Shown: positions 13,432 through 24,929, numbered from the stretch's first letter. The stretch: DNA of 64,000 bases from Varroa destructor (GCF_002443255.2 NW_019211454.1:31292061-31356060), one strand, 5' to 3'. Program-made: numbers and translations. Notes: generated from the letters alone by a model not told the origin.

Positions 13432-16400
13432 CGAGTCATACATGACCAGACGAACGATGTTCCCGTGTTACCCACAAGCGCCTCTCCCAGTCTTAACGCC
13501 GATAGTTTTGAAATTCTAAAAGTAATGGCATTGTGTATCCGTGTTCCCTAATGCTCGACAACGGTTAGAGAATACTTAGTTCTGGCGTTTCTATTGACCG
13601 TTTCTTAAAATATTTATAACTAACATTTGAATATTTTCGGGCCAAGGCTGGCACATATCCACGCTAATTTAAGTACAAATTTAATATCGATTTCCCTAGA
13701 CACCCGTGTTCGTTAGTTCTAAGTGCTACCCGAAACTACAGTGAGTGGAACATCCAGAAAATAAGAATATGGATAATAAGTAAAGATCTAGTTCTTCAAA
13801 ATGGTCCATTGAGCTCACATACGATTCATCTAAGTTTGATATTTCTCGTCCTTAATTTTTCTCATTGTCGCCACTAGTAAACATGATCCTTGTAAGGTTC
13901 ACAGCATTTAAACGGCTCCACTTATATCTGTACCCCATTTAAAGCGTAGCATCAACCGAGCCAATAGATAGAAAACCAGAAAAAAACGTGTTCCCACATG
14001 CGCAGCTTGCTACAATGCACTATCGAATATCTGTCCATCGGCGGTCAAACCGCAGTAAATAGGTGTAAAAAATGACCGGTAAAATGGTCATATAAGCGGG
14101 ACCGAGAAAGTGTCGAAGTAGGTTCTGACGGGTCGAATATATGGTCATGATGTACATTATAGACGTATATCCGAGAAGAACAGAAGTATGGGACAGTTCC
14201 CTTAACCAGCCTAGGTCTTCCGCGTTCTATGCACGAATCCTTTTTGTGGTGCCAGTGAGAGCACTGATTCTATCCTACGCAAGAAAGCGAAACAAGAACA
14301 GAACTGAGAAAGCTCGATTCGGTGTCCTTACGTACACGTTTGCGGTTCATCGCGCTCAGACTCAGCCGATTTATGATCAGCCGACGTTTACCAGGATGAT
14401 GCAGCTGGACAACGGTTGGGCAGGATTCTACGTGAGGCACACGTGCATACGGCAAAACTGTGTGAGCACCTGCCAAGTACCGTAGAATGATGTGAGCTGC
14501 TAACTATGAAATTTTGAGGACTCAATTCAAATATGGCGCGTCATCACCCTACATACGATAAGAGAACAAGCTGACTCATGGTACACACGGACAGGTAGAC
14601 AGACCGTAATCTTCTTCGTAGAAGCAATTAATGCTACTTTCCGAATACCTATGTAATTTTTCGCTTTTTGACTAGCGGCGTTCAAATACAATAAGCGCAT
14701 TGTACCATTGAGCGCAAAAATACGCACGCGCTAGCGACAATGGCGAATGTCTATTCCGAACCGTGTTTTCGTAGAATGTCTCAATATCAATCACACCTAT
14801 ACGATAAATTAGCCTATTAGGAATTGCTAGATGATGAGATACGGTCGTCGAAAGACATTTTGTATTAGTCTGAATGCAACTTTGGCAAGGCTAAATAATA
14901 ACAGGATAGCATTTCGGTGATTCGATTGTGGGCATGGCGGAGCGTGCACACAAACATAGATTTAATTACAATTATTTATTTCCATGCAAAGTGTCTATAC
15001 ATGAATGTAGTAGGTTTACGCGGATATTACTAAATAAGTATCTAGGCCAAGATACGTGTATTTTACGTTGAGTAGAAGGCTGAGCTGTAGAAATCAGCTG
15101 TACGGCTGGGCTTTTCCGGGCCTTACCAGCCTCCAATGATTTTGACATTTTTTCTGCTCCGAAGCCCGAAATTTCTGCTATTTCCCAATGAACTCACCTG
15201 TAGGTGCAATATAGTTCCTCATATTGGCCGAAGTAGGGTCGTACTTGGTAGTCATTCACACTTGTGTGAGTAGAATAAAACAGCATTTAGCACCAGCTCA
15301 CGAGCCAGCGATATATCCATGCCCAACGAATTCTCTATCAACTAAATTGATAATTACAATGCGAAATGATTGCTGCAAGGAACTTAATCGAAATTTGACA
15401 GTTTGACAGGTGAAACGGCGTATATACGATAACTTAAGCCTACTTTTAGTCGTAATACTGTTAATTAGTTGTCCGAATGCTGGTACAGGAAAAGACGACG
15501 GAAACATTCTATTAGATCACATACGGTTGTATCACTGGGGTGAAGAAATAAATTTGCGCCGCTAAATTATATGTCACATGGCCAAGGTGTCCATTCAATG
15601 AAAATGTACTGCAAACAGATGAAGATATCCGGTAACTTCAACGAACCTTTTAGAGTTCGTACCACTGTGTGTCATCTCGAATTCACCGACTCATTAAGTA
15701 TATGCTTCTGTACAAATATTCAGAAATTCGTTTGTGAAATGGTCTTAGACCTTAAACCGTATTGTGTGGCCCTGTTCAGGAGTGCCTTTGATTTTGGGAG
15801 CTTCCTGCTCTATCACAATCATAACATTGTTTACCTTCTTTGGACAAATTTCAACCACTTAACTAACTGTGTCAGTTAAAACATTTATCGAAGTCAGTTA
15901 GTGTCAAAATAAATATCAGAATGGGAAGATAACACGCGAAAACTAATTGTGCTTGCTAATCAGCACCGGAACAGGTCTAATCCACGTGTGATAAGCAAGT
16001 TGAAGTGTATATTTGATCCTCACTGAAGATCCCTGCATCTAGTGCTGATCGTGCGACGATCGATGTATGCAACATCTGCTTTCACCTATTTATACGGACC
16101 GCTACGTAAAAAGCATATTGCCAAATTAATCAAAGAATCAATTGTTTCTAAAATTTTCGAAAAGGTCTTAGTTTCATCGAAAAGGCCATTTAATTTGCAT
16201 TTTCTCTAACTCTAAGGAGTTTTTCAAACACGCAATGACACAAGTACGTACGACTGAAAAATTTACTCCAGTTATATAAGATCAGCAAATTGAGACAAAC
16301 AGCCTTAGGTCTTTTTTTCCACTGTCTACGTCTTGCTAATGTACTTAAGACCTAACCTAAATAGTACATACTCTGATTGCCCTCTATACGGCTGAGGAAA

Positions 16401-17628
16401 ATTCAGATTAATATAAGAACCTTTCGGCTTGAATTCAGGCCCGGTCCCGACGGTATTTGCCATTGTCCAAAAAAAGACTGGCTACAGCCCCTCCGTTTCT
16501 CCGATGATAAGTCTTAAAGCCAATACGACGAATAATTAATAGACAAAATTTGTTATCTCTTACAGTCTCTAGCTGTTTACCACGCTTATTAAGTGTCATC
16601 AGAAAATAATGACCTTTAGCTTGTTTAGTACCGGACGTTAACATTTAGCAAATACGTTTCTGTTTTTTGAAAATCAAAGTGCTGGCAGAATCTAAATTAA
16701 GAAGAATTAAGAATCAGAATATTAAGAAACAATGAAGAAGGGAGCCTTTGATGGAAAATGGGTTTCTCAATATCGAGTCCAAAACAAATGGAAACGGTCC
16801 AGTGTGTCCTGCAAAGGGTTTTCGAAACTATTGTTAAGCAATGTGTCCTTCGCCATATACGAGATTTAGCTTGGTCTGTGTTGATTACTAGGGCAAAAGA
16901 ACAGAAGATCGAAGTGCTGAAGATTTTTGGGCGTAAGTTGATGCGCATACCCAAAATTGAGCTGTTTCTCGAGCAACTCGAATTCCGTCATTACTGCTAG
17001 ATATATCGAATTCCTATTAGGCCTCATCGATCCTTGATTGATGTTCCTAAAAATAAATAGAATGATTTTATGTGTCATCAGCTTTGTTGACCACAGCGCT
17101 GCCTTTTGTTCTGTAGGCGACTCCCTTGCCTAATATATATATTGTACCATGTGCACATGTAGCAACTCTAGAAAGCAGTGACATCTTTTCACGTACTTAA
17201 ACTATTTTTATCAGTAACGTGTAGTAAAAGTCTAGTATAATTACAGATTTAATGATTATACTTTTAGGTTTTTTGCACGATTAGCTTCAATGTTTGTTTA
17301 GGTCAGGTCCTACCAAATGGTTCTAGCAATTGATCAGCCTGGCCATAGGCGTCAGCATGACTCGCGTCAGCTCCTTGGTTTTTGAGTTTTATTTCTGCTG
17401 TGGCCTATCGCAAACAGAAGAGGGTGATTACGAGACCCCTGAAACGAGCTAGCTATTGCGAGCCAGCTACAAAAGATCGCTTAAATGATTATGCCCGAAT
17501 GGTTTACCTACTAACGCTTACCGGCTGGTGCATGTTACATGAAAACCGGCAAGAAATCATTTCCGCATTTTCGGATATAGATAACTGTCGAGGCTATATA
17601 TGATATTACTTCAGATCATCTTGTTTAG
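13432..17628. other. No supportable gene
   Basis: Scattered open frames up to 114 codons (14141-14485 plus, 15571-15879 plus, 16758-17000 plus) without recognisable motifs. The frame at 17382-17603 lies directly upstream of the candidate exon chain on the same strand. It could belong to it, but no phase-compatible donor joins the two. Confidence 0.4.
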
Positions 17629-17674
17629 TTTGACGAGACGGGCACTAAACGCAGACCAGTTGTTAAAATCGAAC
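17629..17674 (+). CDS. Candidate exon 1 of four-exon chain, receptor-like
   Basis: A 46-nt open segment between an acceptor (CAGATCATCTTGTTTAG) and a strong donor (AAC/GTGAGT). It encodes a short basic peptide (FDETGTKRRPVVKIE) and leaves one base for the next codon. That matches the phase of the next candidate exon after a 49-nt intron. The exon alone is too short to be convincing. Its support comes from the phase agreement with the following three segments. Confidence 0.22.
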
Positions 17675-17723
17675 GTGAGTAGAAATTACGTGTTCTTTTT
17701 ATTTCTAATTGTCGTAGACTCAG

Positions 17724-17870
17724 GAATACGTAAACCAAGAATACGAGCTGAAATAAACCGGCTTGTTCGTATAAATCAATTTCGTCTTCCACATATTGAT
17801 TTACTTAGAAGATATGCAGATATTTGGAAAATAACGTATTTAGATTTTAAGACTTCTCTTCCAAGCATTT
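17724..17870 (+). CDS. Candidate exon 2 of four-exon chain, gustatory-receptor-like helix
   Basis: Opens after the acceptor TTGTCGTAGACTCAG and stays open for 147 nt, ending at a weak GTGATC donor. The peptide is basic and helical, with HIDLLRRYADIWKITYLDFK near its end. In arthropod gustatory receptors (7tm_7 family) an intracellular helix of this type, with spaced leucines and an aromatic end, precedes transmembrane segment 6. That parallel is inferred from the pattern. I see no invariant residue, and the TYxxxxxQF signature of the last membrane segment was not found downstream. Confidence 0.25.
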
Positions 17871-17956
17871 GTGATCGTCGCTGATCAATCCATACAGCAG
17901 AATTTAATGATCAATCGATGCAAAATGCCTATATAGCGACTGTCTTTTATAACAAG

Positions 17957-18045
17957 CGTGGCTTTCCGTTACGGAACATTTTCAGTGGTATGTCCACGCT
18001 CTGATAGCATTTGTCATGTTGATCAGCGCAAGACAAGGAAAATTG
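17957..18045 (+). CDS. Candidate exon 3 of four-exon chain, transmembrane segment
   Basis: An 89-nt open segment ending at a near-consensus donor (AATTG/GTAAGT). Starting after AACAAG at 17956 gives a codon phase matching the previous exon across an 86-nt intron. An alternative acceptor, TTTTCAG, ends at 17985. The peptide contains a hydrophobic helix (WYVHALIAFVMLISA) followed by a basic end (RQGKL), as expected at a cytoplasmic membrane boundary. Together with exon 2 this gives a helix-then-membrane-segment order. Unassigned beyond possible 7TM receptor. Confidence 0.3.
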
Positions 18046-18512
18046 GTAAGTTTCTTCGTTTTGTTTCCCTAACGCGTGTGACACAAAGAAAAGGAAAGGA
18101 AACAATGCTAAAATACGTACCAGAAACTATTGGCGTTCTTGGGAAATAGACGTTTGCTTATAGTGCTGTACCAAATAATTTTCTTGACATCTCCGTTATA
18201 AATTTCCAGATAATAAACGTGACAAATCGGTGTTTTTGTCGATATCTGACATCGTTTTGTATGACAAACGTATTCAACGCTGGTTCGGTGCAGATGAAGG
18301 GCTCTGAGCGCTACTTCAATAATTAGATAAAACTTTAATTTTACGTTGAAACAATTATTGAGGACCGCTGCTTAAAGTTATGCTTATATCATATGCAGTA
18401 TCTAAGTGCAGCTGCTCCGTTTGGAAACAAGTTCATGTCGGCGTGGTGAGAACATATTAACAAACTTCAAACCTTCTTCTTGCCTACGTGCCATTTATTG
18501 ATATTACGGCAG

Positions 18513-18665
18513 GCTCGTTTTACCAAGTTTGAAGGATCTTGGGAAGCTGCAACGCTGGGTTTTGCAATGTCACTGAGGAAAAAACTAAGTGCTGTTACAT
18601 TCACAACCAGAGGCAAATTAAAAGACTCTAAACAAAATACTCTTAGCGTGTCTATTTTAAACTAA
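18513..18665 (+). CDS. Candidate exon 4 (terminal) of four-exon chain
   Basis: Opens after the acceptor TATTGATATTACGGCAG in phase 0, matching the phase-0 donor of exon 3, and runs 50 codons to TAA at 18663-18665. The peptide is hydrophilic and basic (for example SLRKKLSAVTF) with no membrane segment. As the end of a 7TM receptor it would therefore be truncated. It may be an alternative or mispredicted exon. No AATAAA follows closely. Confidence 0.2.
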   Translation, partial: ARFTKFEGSWEAATLGFAMSLRKKLSAVTFTTRGKLKDSKQNTLSVSILN

Positions 18666-19739
18666 TGTTGCTATTTTGGGTCGCATACCAGCATCCACCT
18701 AAACTGTTGTCAATCGATGGTTCCTTTGTACTTGATATCAACAGTAAGCAAACTTCCCATCACGCAGCTTAACTAGTCTGGTCGGATGTAGGGCCGCTGA
18801 GCTCAAAGGACTTTACCTCATGAGATGAGAAGAATCAAAGCAATTAAAACCAGTATCAAGACCATGACATTAGTGGGTACTGTAATTAGGAAATGCTGGC
18901 TGAAGTCTTTCAACAAGTGGAAAATGTCTGAGCGTGAAGTATGGCGTTCGTAAACGAGACTTATGCATAAAAAAATGTAGCTAAAATAGGCTAGCTCTGT
19001 TTGTTTTGCTACAAACACGCTCTTTTGCTCACGATATCCAACGACGACTTAATTTGCTTGTTGTAAATATAGAGTAAATATCAAATTGGCAAATAAACAA
19101 ATAAAGTTGGAACGGTGTTTTTATGCGTAACGTAAGCAGTGAGAACTACACGTAAGAATAAACATTACAGCCTGTCTTGCATCCTAGCTTACGGCATGCA
19201 ATACAGGAACATCAGCACGCTGTTTGCAAAATAGACGGGCTTTGCACAGCAAACGCCTTCCGTATATGCAAACTAAGATAGCTAACTTGAATCATTATTT
19301 ATTATATGTGATTGGGCGGCAAACAGGAAGTTCGCCCTATTTGTGGAGGTCATAGTCCTGCCTAAATACATTCCTGATATTCATAAATGACAGACCAAGT
19401 TAATGTGTCCCGGTTTTGTCGAAATCTTTTTACTACATGACGTTTCCGGACATTTACTTGAGACCAAGTTACAGTATCTACTTGCAGATATTAGAAAAAA
19501 ATGAACGATAAATATTTTTTTACTAATAACAAGCAATAATATCAGATTATTTTCATTACTTTTAGATAGCCTGCACTAGTTACGCAAAAAAGCCGGGATT
19601 GGGAAATTATCTGTTCTCCATCGAATATGCAGGTGTAAATGTTATACACAATTTGAACGATTACAACTTCAGTTTTTGTTCACATACAATTAACATTTAT
19701 ATTGCAAAAGTATCTGTATAAAATATATAACTTTTACTT
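18666..19739. other. No supportable gene
   Basis: AT-rich sequence. The minus-strand frame at 18818-19018 ends in a leucine/isoleucine-rich stretch (VMVLILVLIALILLIS). It resembles a tail anchor but has no ATG, splice signal or other support. Confidence 0.5.
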
Positions 19740-20420
19740 CTACCGGTGATGTGTAAAGTTGTTATTGTTGATGGTGGTTGGCTATTGATTTGCAAACTTA
19801 ATTGGAGCTTTGAAGCCTTTGAGTGTCGCTGGGTTTCTGGTGCGGATTTAATCTTTAGGATACTCCCACAAGACAAAGTCAATCGGCGTCAGGTCTGAAA
19901 AACGGGCAGGATATTTTGTAGGACCTATTAGTCCTACCCATTTTTTTTTTAAATATTCGTATAAATATATAGTCTTAAATCACGCCGGTAGTCCGTTATG
20001 TTGGAAACCAAATTCATCACCTTGCACCAAATACATCATAAAAGAGATCTTTGCTAATTCACGGTCCGGTGCCTTATTGGATTTCGTTTTTTATTAATAA
20101 AGCAAGCCTATTAACATTAGACCGCATGTTGGTCTATCATGTGGCTATCGGAACAGCGTAAGACTGTCCGATAAATACGCATAGAACATCCTTGCCGGTT
20201 GTGCGTTTATTATTGGTCATATCTCAAATCAACGACTATACAATACAACACCATTTTGTTTCTCCACATATTTTCTTCACGCTATGTGAAAGTCTACGTC
20301 TGATTCACGTGCATAGAGAAGATTATTGGTTGGATTCTGTCAGTTCTGTCTACCCTTCAAGCTGATATTGAGCGTCTAAACGAAACATCGTATTAAATCG
20401 ATCTTTGGCCAACTCTTAGA
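19740..20420 (-). pseudogene. Decayed DDE transposase, Tc1/mariner superfamily (SPDLTPLDFFLWG type)
   Basis: Translating the minus strand across frameshifts and stops recovers, in the expected order and spacing, landmarks of a common arthropod transposase type. An FQHNGLPA segment (19983-20009) corresponds to the WFQQDGAPAH box around the second catalytic Asp. A WVGLIGPTKYPARFSD segment follows at about 19896-19940. DLTPIDFVLWEYPKD (19852-19897) corresponds to the SPDLTPLDFFLWGYLKD box. A C-terminal NPATLKGFKAPIKF region follows (19775-19830). The second Asp is replaced by Asn and the reading frame has several stops, so the copy is dead. Weak N-terminal similarity may extend to about 21060. 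Terminal inverted repeats were not identified. Confidence 0.82.
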
Positions 20421-21060
20421 CTGGAGTACCTACCTCGTGGCTCCCAGCTTTCCAGTTCAACCAGGGCAGCATTTTTTTTCTCTCATAAGAAGAAGCCTTT
20501 TTTCCAATATAGGCTTTTTAACAATCCAATGTGTGCCGTAGGTTTTTTTTGAACAAAGATTTTCAAAATAGACTTTCCTCCGCGTATGTAGAGATTTAAA
20601 TACCGGGTTTATGCTGGAGAAAATGGAGGACAGGAGAATAGCTTGAGACGATTAGAATCTTATGAGCTAACACTTTTTAAGATACGAACTCATTTTCGTT
20701 GTGCAGCGAATCCTTTTGAAAATTTTGAACGCGGCAAATTTTTGTTGCATAACATTTGTCTAACTCATTAACACACCGTTACAACCTTTTACAGACACTT
20801 ACACATCTGTGGGATGCAAAGTATCTGTTTCTATTGATTATAATTATACTAGAAGCACCAGTAGAGTAAGTAAGGTCATGGAAACAAGTGTGCACGTTTA
20901 AGGTCTGGCCAGGTTGTCCTATACTTTTGTTTTATTAGGGCTAAAACATTCCAGCACTAGCATCCTCGCTTAACCGCGCAGGCAGCCGTGGGGATGTTGC
21001 TCTTCGAACATCAACAAATCAACGACGATGGTGGGGCGCAACAGCAAGATTTAGTTTTTT
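20421..21060 (-). mobile_element. Probable 5' remainder of the same transposon
   Basis: Sequence between the recognisable catalytic part and about 21060. On the minus strand, a segment near 21000-21035 reads as a short peptide (FEEQHPHGCLRG) placed where this transposase type has its 'VEE-P-STR' helix-turn-helix. The match is poor, and the intervening 500 bp contain stops in all frames. I treat it as likely continuation of the element because of position and distance only. Confidence 0.3.
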
Positions 21061-21250
21061 GTTACGTACTAGTTTTACAAATATGGAAAAGCCATAACTA
21101 AAGAGACCGGAAGAGTCATAATTCTTAAAAATAGGAAAACTACTACTCTGGTCTAATTTATTATTGGTCGTCAAAACGCTTGAGGATACCGCGAAGCACT
21201 AGATCCGATCCTGTCAAATGTTTTATGACAGTTAGTGTGAGTTATCCTTT

Positions 21251-21328
21251 CCCACGATGCTTTAGTGGTAACGTGTTTGCCATCCAAGTGAAAATACACA
21301 GGTGTGGCCAAGGTTCGAATCTGTACGT
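21251..21328 (+). other. tRNA-like relic or SINE head with A and B boxes
   Basis: TGCTTTAGTGG at 21258-21268 fits the RNA polymerase III A-box pattern. GGTTCGAATCT at 21312-21322 matches the B box at 10 of 11 positions. The spacing is somewhat longer than in a standard tRNA. The T stem does not pair properly and there is no clean acceptor stem, so this is not a functional tRNA gene. A tRNA pseudogene or the head of a tRNA-derived SINE is the best reading. Confidence 0.5.
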
Positions 21329-21471
21329 AAAAGCACTCTGATACTCCAGCGATAGTCTGAGTAAAGGTAAAGATTATTAATACAGGTTAGCTATCCACTC
21401 CGTTACTCGGCTTGTCCGCATTGCTCGTAATGAACCCCCTGCTCTGACAGGACTTTCAATGGATGTTAAGC

Positions 21472-21546
21472 AGTGGTACCATCATAGAAATGACAGCTGA
21501 GGTCAGCTGTGAGAAAATATTTTAACTAATCCTGAAAGGTACCACT
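21472..21546. repeat. Nested inverted repeats between two transposon relics
   Basis: Outer arms AGTGGTACC (21472-21480) and GGTACCACT (21538-21546) are exact reverse complements. Inside them ACAGCTGA (21493-21500) and TCAGCTGT (21503-21510) form an 8-bp hairpin with a 2-nt loop. The structure sits between the two transposase pseudogenes. Confidence 0.7.
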
Positions 21547-21849
21547 ACCGACTACTACAGAGGAATTCATGGTAAACCATCAGAACATATTTCGTAATTG
21601 ACTAAGCTGAGTCAAAGAAATGCTAAGACGCTAATGCCTGATTTTTGCAATGGAAATACTAATGATTGGCGTATACATAGTAGATGCTCAACGAAATAGA
21701 CCCAAATCAACTTAATCAAATAGTTTTAACTTTCAAAGCCAAGTTTACGGCACTAGAGCGAGATATATTTAAACGGTTTTTGGTTAATGAAGGTGGCATT
21801 ATTCAACCCCACATGGCAAACATTTTTAAATTGCTGGCCAATTAGGTGA

Positions 21850-22740
21850 TATAGTTGCGAGTGTGAGTATTTTGTGCCACTATGGGGATTGATGCCGCAT
21901 CGGGTACCTTGTAGGATCACCTCTTAAAGCGATAACTGCCGCCACGACTCTTTAAAGAATGTTTCTGATGTAGTTTTTTGCTATCCTAATTATGCGATGA
22001 TTTTGTTGTTACACTTTTTCCTCAATATCCGTGGTTTTCTGTCCTTCCCGAACCTGTTCTCCAGATATAGTTAGTGGGATTTAGGCCTGCCGAATTAACG
22101 GGCCAGGACAGCATTTGGACGTCGTGGGCAGCGATTAGTTCAATAAGATACTGCGAGCCATGTGACAAGGCGCTCCATCGTGTAGAAAGATTTAGTCAAC
22201 ACCAGCGAACCGTTCCCGTACCTGAGGCAGCACCTGGCTCTAAATAATTTTAGTTCATTCCTGGTGCTCTAGCATTCTTCGTGCGAAGAATTTATCTGAC
22301 TGGCTTTGCCATAGATCATGGACCATCATGACCTTTCGTGGGTGTTTGGTCTTTGGTATGACGCGCTTTTTGAAAAGAACGCGTCCTTTCAGGAATCTGA
22401 AAATAAGATTCGTGGAAGAAACGAATTTTTTCCCAGTTTTCGATGGTCCAGTTTTTCATATGATTTGCACTGGTTCCGTGAAGACGGCCTCGTTTCACTC
22501 GGGCATTGAATCGAGGTTTCTCGGCACTTGCTAATGTCCTTGAACCAAGCATCTCTAAGTCGGCGACCAACTGTGCGCGTATAGCCAGTGCGCAGTATAA
22601 TCTGCTCTGAAGGCCGTTATACAAGATGAGTTTATCTTTTTGAAGTTTGTGAGTAATAACATGGTCCTTTCGCTTCGTAATGCACCTTTTTCGATTCTTG
22701 TTGCCGCCTTTACACGAGTACAGTTAGAGGTTTTCCCTTA
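21850..22740 (-). pseudogene. Decayed Tc1-type transposase
   Basis: Minus-strand translation across frameshifts gives the Tc1/Tc3 transposase landmarks in order. A basic N-terminal stretch around 22600-22690 sits where the helix-turn-helix lies. Then come KPRFNARVKRGR (22490-22530) and NWTIENWEKIRFFHESYFQI (22395-22460), the NWT.E.W..V.FSDES.F box around the first catalytic Asp. IFLHDGAPCHMA (22156-22192) is the QDGAPCH box. LSWPVNSAGLNPTNYIW (22061-22112) corresponds to the LPWPGNSPDLNPIENLW box. In the first box the catalytic Asp of FSDES reads as His, so the copy is inactive. Weak similarity to the C-terminal end continues to about 21850. A perfect 8-bp palindrome (ATTCTTCGTGCGAAGAAT) lies at about 22271-22288 inside it. 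Confidence 0.85.
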
Positions 22741-24446
22741 CCTTTATTGCAACGCTGATGACCTAAAACATTCCAGCAGTTTCGCTTTCTGTACACTTGT
22801 TTTGACTGCTATCGGTGTTTTCTGCTCCGTAGTGATATATATTCTTCTCTGCATTTCGACGGTCTACGTACTGCAGGACGTGCAAGATTACTAGTTCACG
22901 CGGAAATCAGTGAAGCTCACCGTCTTGGAACATTGCCACGAAGTTGTCCAGCCCAGCGATAGTTGTGGCAGGTGGCTAAATAAAATGCGCTGGCTATACA
23001 TCGTGCGAGATATTAGCACGACAAGTAAATGTTGAATCCGCTAAAATCCGATTACAGAAAGCTATTACGCCCACGATATCTGAAATACGATGTGCCAACT
23101 TCCTACATCACATCGTTTGTGAGCAGTTTATCTCCTGACGTCTCTATCGACGTGCGGGATACCAGTGTAAAATACAATAATGCCACTTCCATAAGCCAAA
23201 ACCCGTTCATCTTATTTTAATGCGCCGTAGTTGGCCTTCAAACATTAAAATTGTTCTATTGAATTTATTTAAGCCTGTTAATTGCATGCACAGTCTATTT
23301 AATAAACCAATCTTATACTTTCGCGTATAAATGACTGATGAGAGGGGCCCAATGTTTTGCGAATTGAACAGAACAACCTCGAGTTTAGACCTACAGACTG
23401 CTACAAGAAGAACGAGCTTAGACTTCTTCGATAAAGAAACCATTGTTCTGGCAAGTGGTAAAATGCCATATGGACACAAGAAGCTTCGTTTGACTTTTCG
23501 ACATATTAGGCATCTTGAGGAAGCTTATTTACTAACAATTAAAGAAGAAGCGACCTAGCACAGACGGGCTTAACACGTATCGTTCGCCTTATAGGAAGAG
23601 CAAGCAACAGTGACGCTCTTGCTCGAAGTAAGCCACGACATCTCGAGTTCTATGGAAACGGAGCTCTTCCCTAACCCCACCTACTTAGGCAAGCAAAGAG
23701 AACCAATCTTGTACCTTGTTGACATTGGCGATAAAGTAAAGCTTTCTATAGGCTAATTTTAACACTTAAATAAGTAGGCGCACGATTAGGAGTACATAGA
23801 GCAATATTTTGGTTCCCACTCAGATAATGAACACGTTCGTTGTCTGATGCACTCAACATTACGCTTAGAGCAAAACGGAATCGGATAGAACTACCACATC
23901 GTGTTTAGTCTGGCCTTGCGACATTTCATATAAATCGGGTCCCACCTACAGAACCTTGCAGATGATTTTCATCGCGCCTGATGCCTTAAGAACCGAGCTG
24001 TTGTATATAATGACTAAGCAGCCGGGACAAAAAATATGCAACAAACATTTGCTGGAGAGAGTACATCTACAGAAGGCTGGCATTCTGTCACTGTTCTGTC
24101 TTACTAGGATTTACCGAGCAGTGTCGCGCCGAAAAAAATGTTTACTTACAGCTGGTCGGTCTAAAAGGAATGCAGATAGCTACAAAGGCGGATAAATCAT
24201 ATATTCCAACACAGTAGTTGTAGCTAAGCCTAACTTTCTGAGAAACACGTATAACAGGACGCATAACATAAACTCGACGATACTTTAACTAAAGGGCGGC
24301 ACATCAATAGGGCCTGGTCATTTTAAATAAATGAAAGGCCTGCGACCTTGTCTCAACCCAAGGATAACGGTGACTGGAAGCAATCGCGAGAGAACTGGCG
24401 TTATTAAGATTTAGCATGTCTGTATTTGAGAAGAACCGGCTACATC
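22741..24446. other. Spacer between transposon relics, no supportable gene
   Basis: Plus-strand frames at 22640-22894 (a hydrophobic peptide overlapping the Tc1 N-terminus on the opposite strand), 23029-23220, 23331-23558 and 23956-24195 are open but unassigned. A short hairpin pairing GAGCAAG with CTTGCTC lies near 23598-23625. The stretch is probably further worn repeat DNA. Confidence 0.45.
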
Positions 24447-24780
24447 CTACGCACAGACGTCAGAGGCTGCATAATTTTGCCTATGTGATTTCAAAAGATT
24501 GGTAATTAACAAATTAATTCGGCACCAATCATTGAGTACCTGGAGGTTCTTATTCATTTTTCCGTTTAGAGCTTCTAAAGTGGAATTCTCCGAAAGCGAC
24601 AGAATGTCGTCACTGTACATTGCGCCCATAAAGGTCTAAATTTCGTGTGTCGGACCGGGATATTAAGAAACGTCTGGGGCTCCCTTTTGGAGACGTGGTC
24701 TGTGAGAAAGCGGCCCAGTAATAGTAAGTTTGTGCCTATATACAGACAGGGCTTGCTTTACGATCGGCAAACATTTACAA
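24447..24780 (-). pseudogene. Reverse transcriptase fragment of a jockey/CR1-like LINE
   Basis: Minus-strand reading recovers the palm region of a non-LTR retrotransposon reverse transcriptase. FADRKASPVCI, a stop, then YYYWAAFSQ (24700-24773) matches the SYL.DR.Q.V...G..S.W segment. SPKGSPRRFLI (24663-24694) matches the GVPQGS.LGPLLFLI box. After a frameshift come MYSDDILSLSEN (24590-24620) and LNDWCRINLLITN (24487-24535), the L..W...N.L..N helix. The catalytic YADD reads YSDD. Stops and a frameshift make it dead, and it is truncated on both sides. Confidence 0.8.
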
Positions 24781-24929
24781 TACATCCGACATAGTTTTTC
24801 CAGTAAGCTTCCCGACTAGCTTGGTAGCTGGTCGAAGTACTACTTAGGGTTGCGGTGCGATATCTCAAAACTACTAGCTATGTCCGTAAAAGTTGCGGGC
24901 CTCAGTGTCTCTTCAAACTAAACAAACCT

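Noticed and set aside
16758..17000. 80-codon plus-strand frame with a helical, basic peptide
   Set aside because: Both strands are open here and neither matches a family. No phase-compatible link to the exon chain at 17.6 kb.
18818..19018. Tail-anchored membrane protein on minus strand
   Set aside because: Hydrophobic end only. No ATG, no acceptor and no polyadenylation signal.
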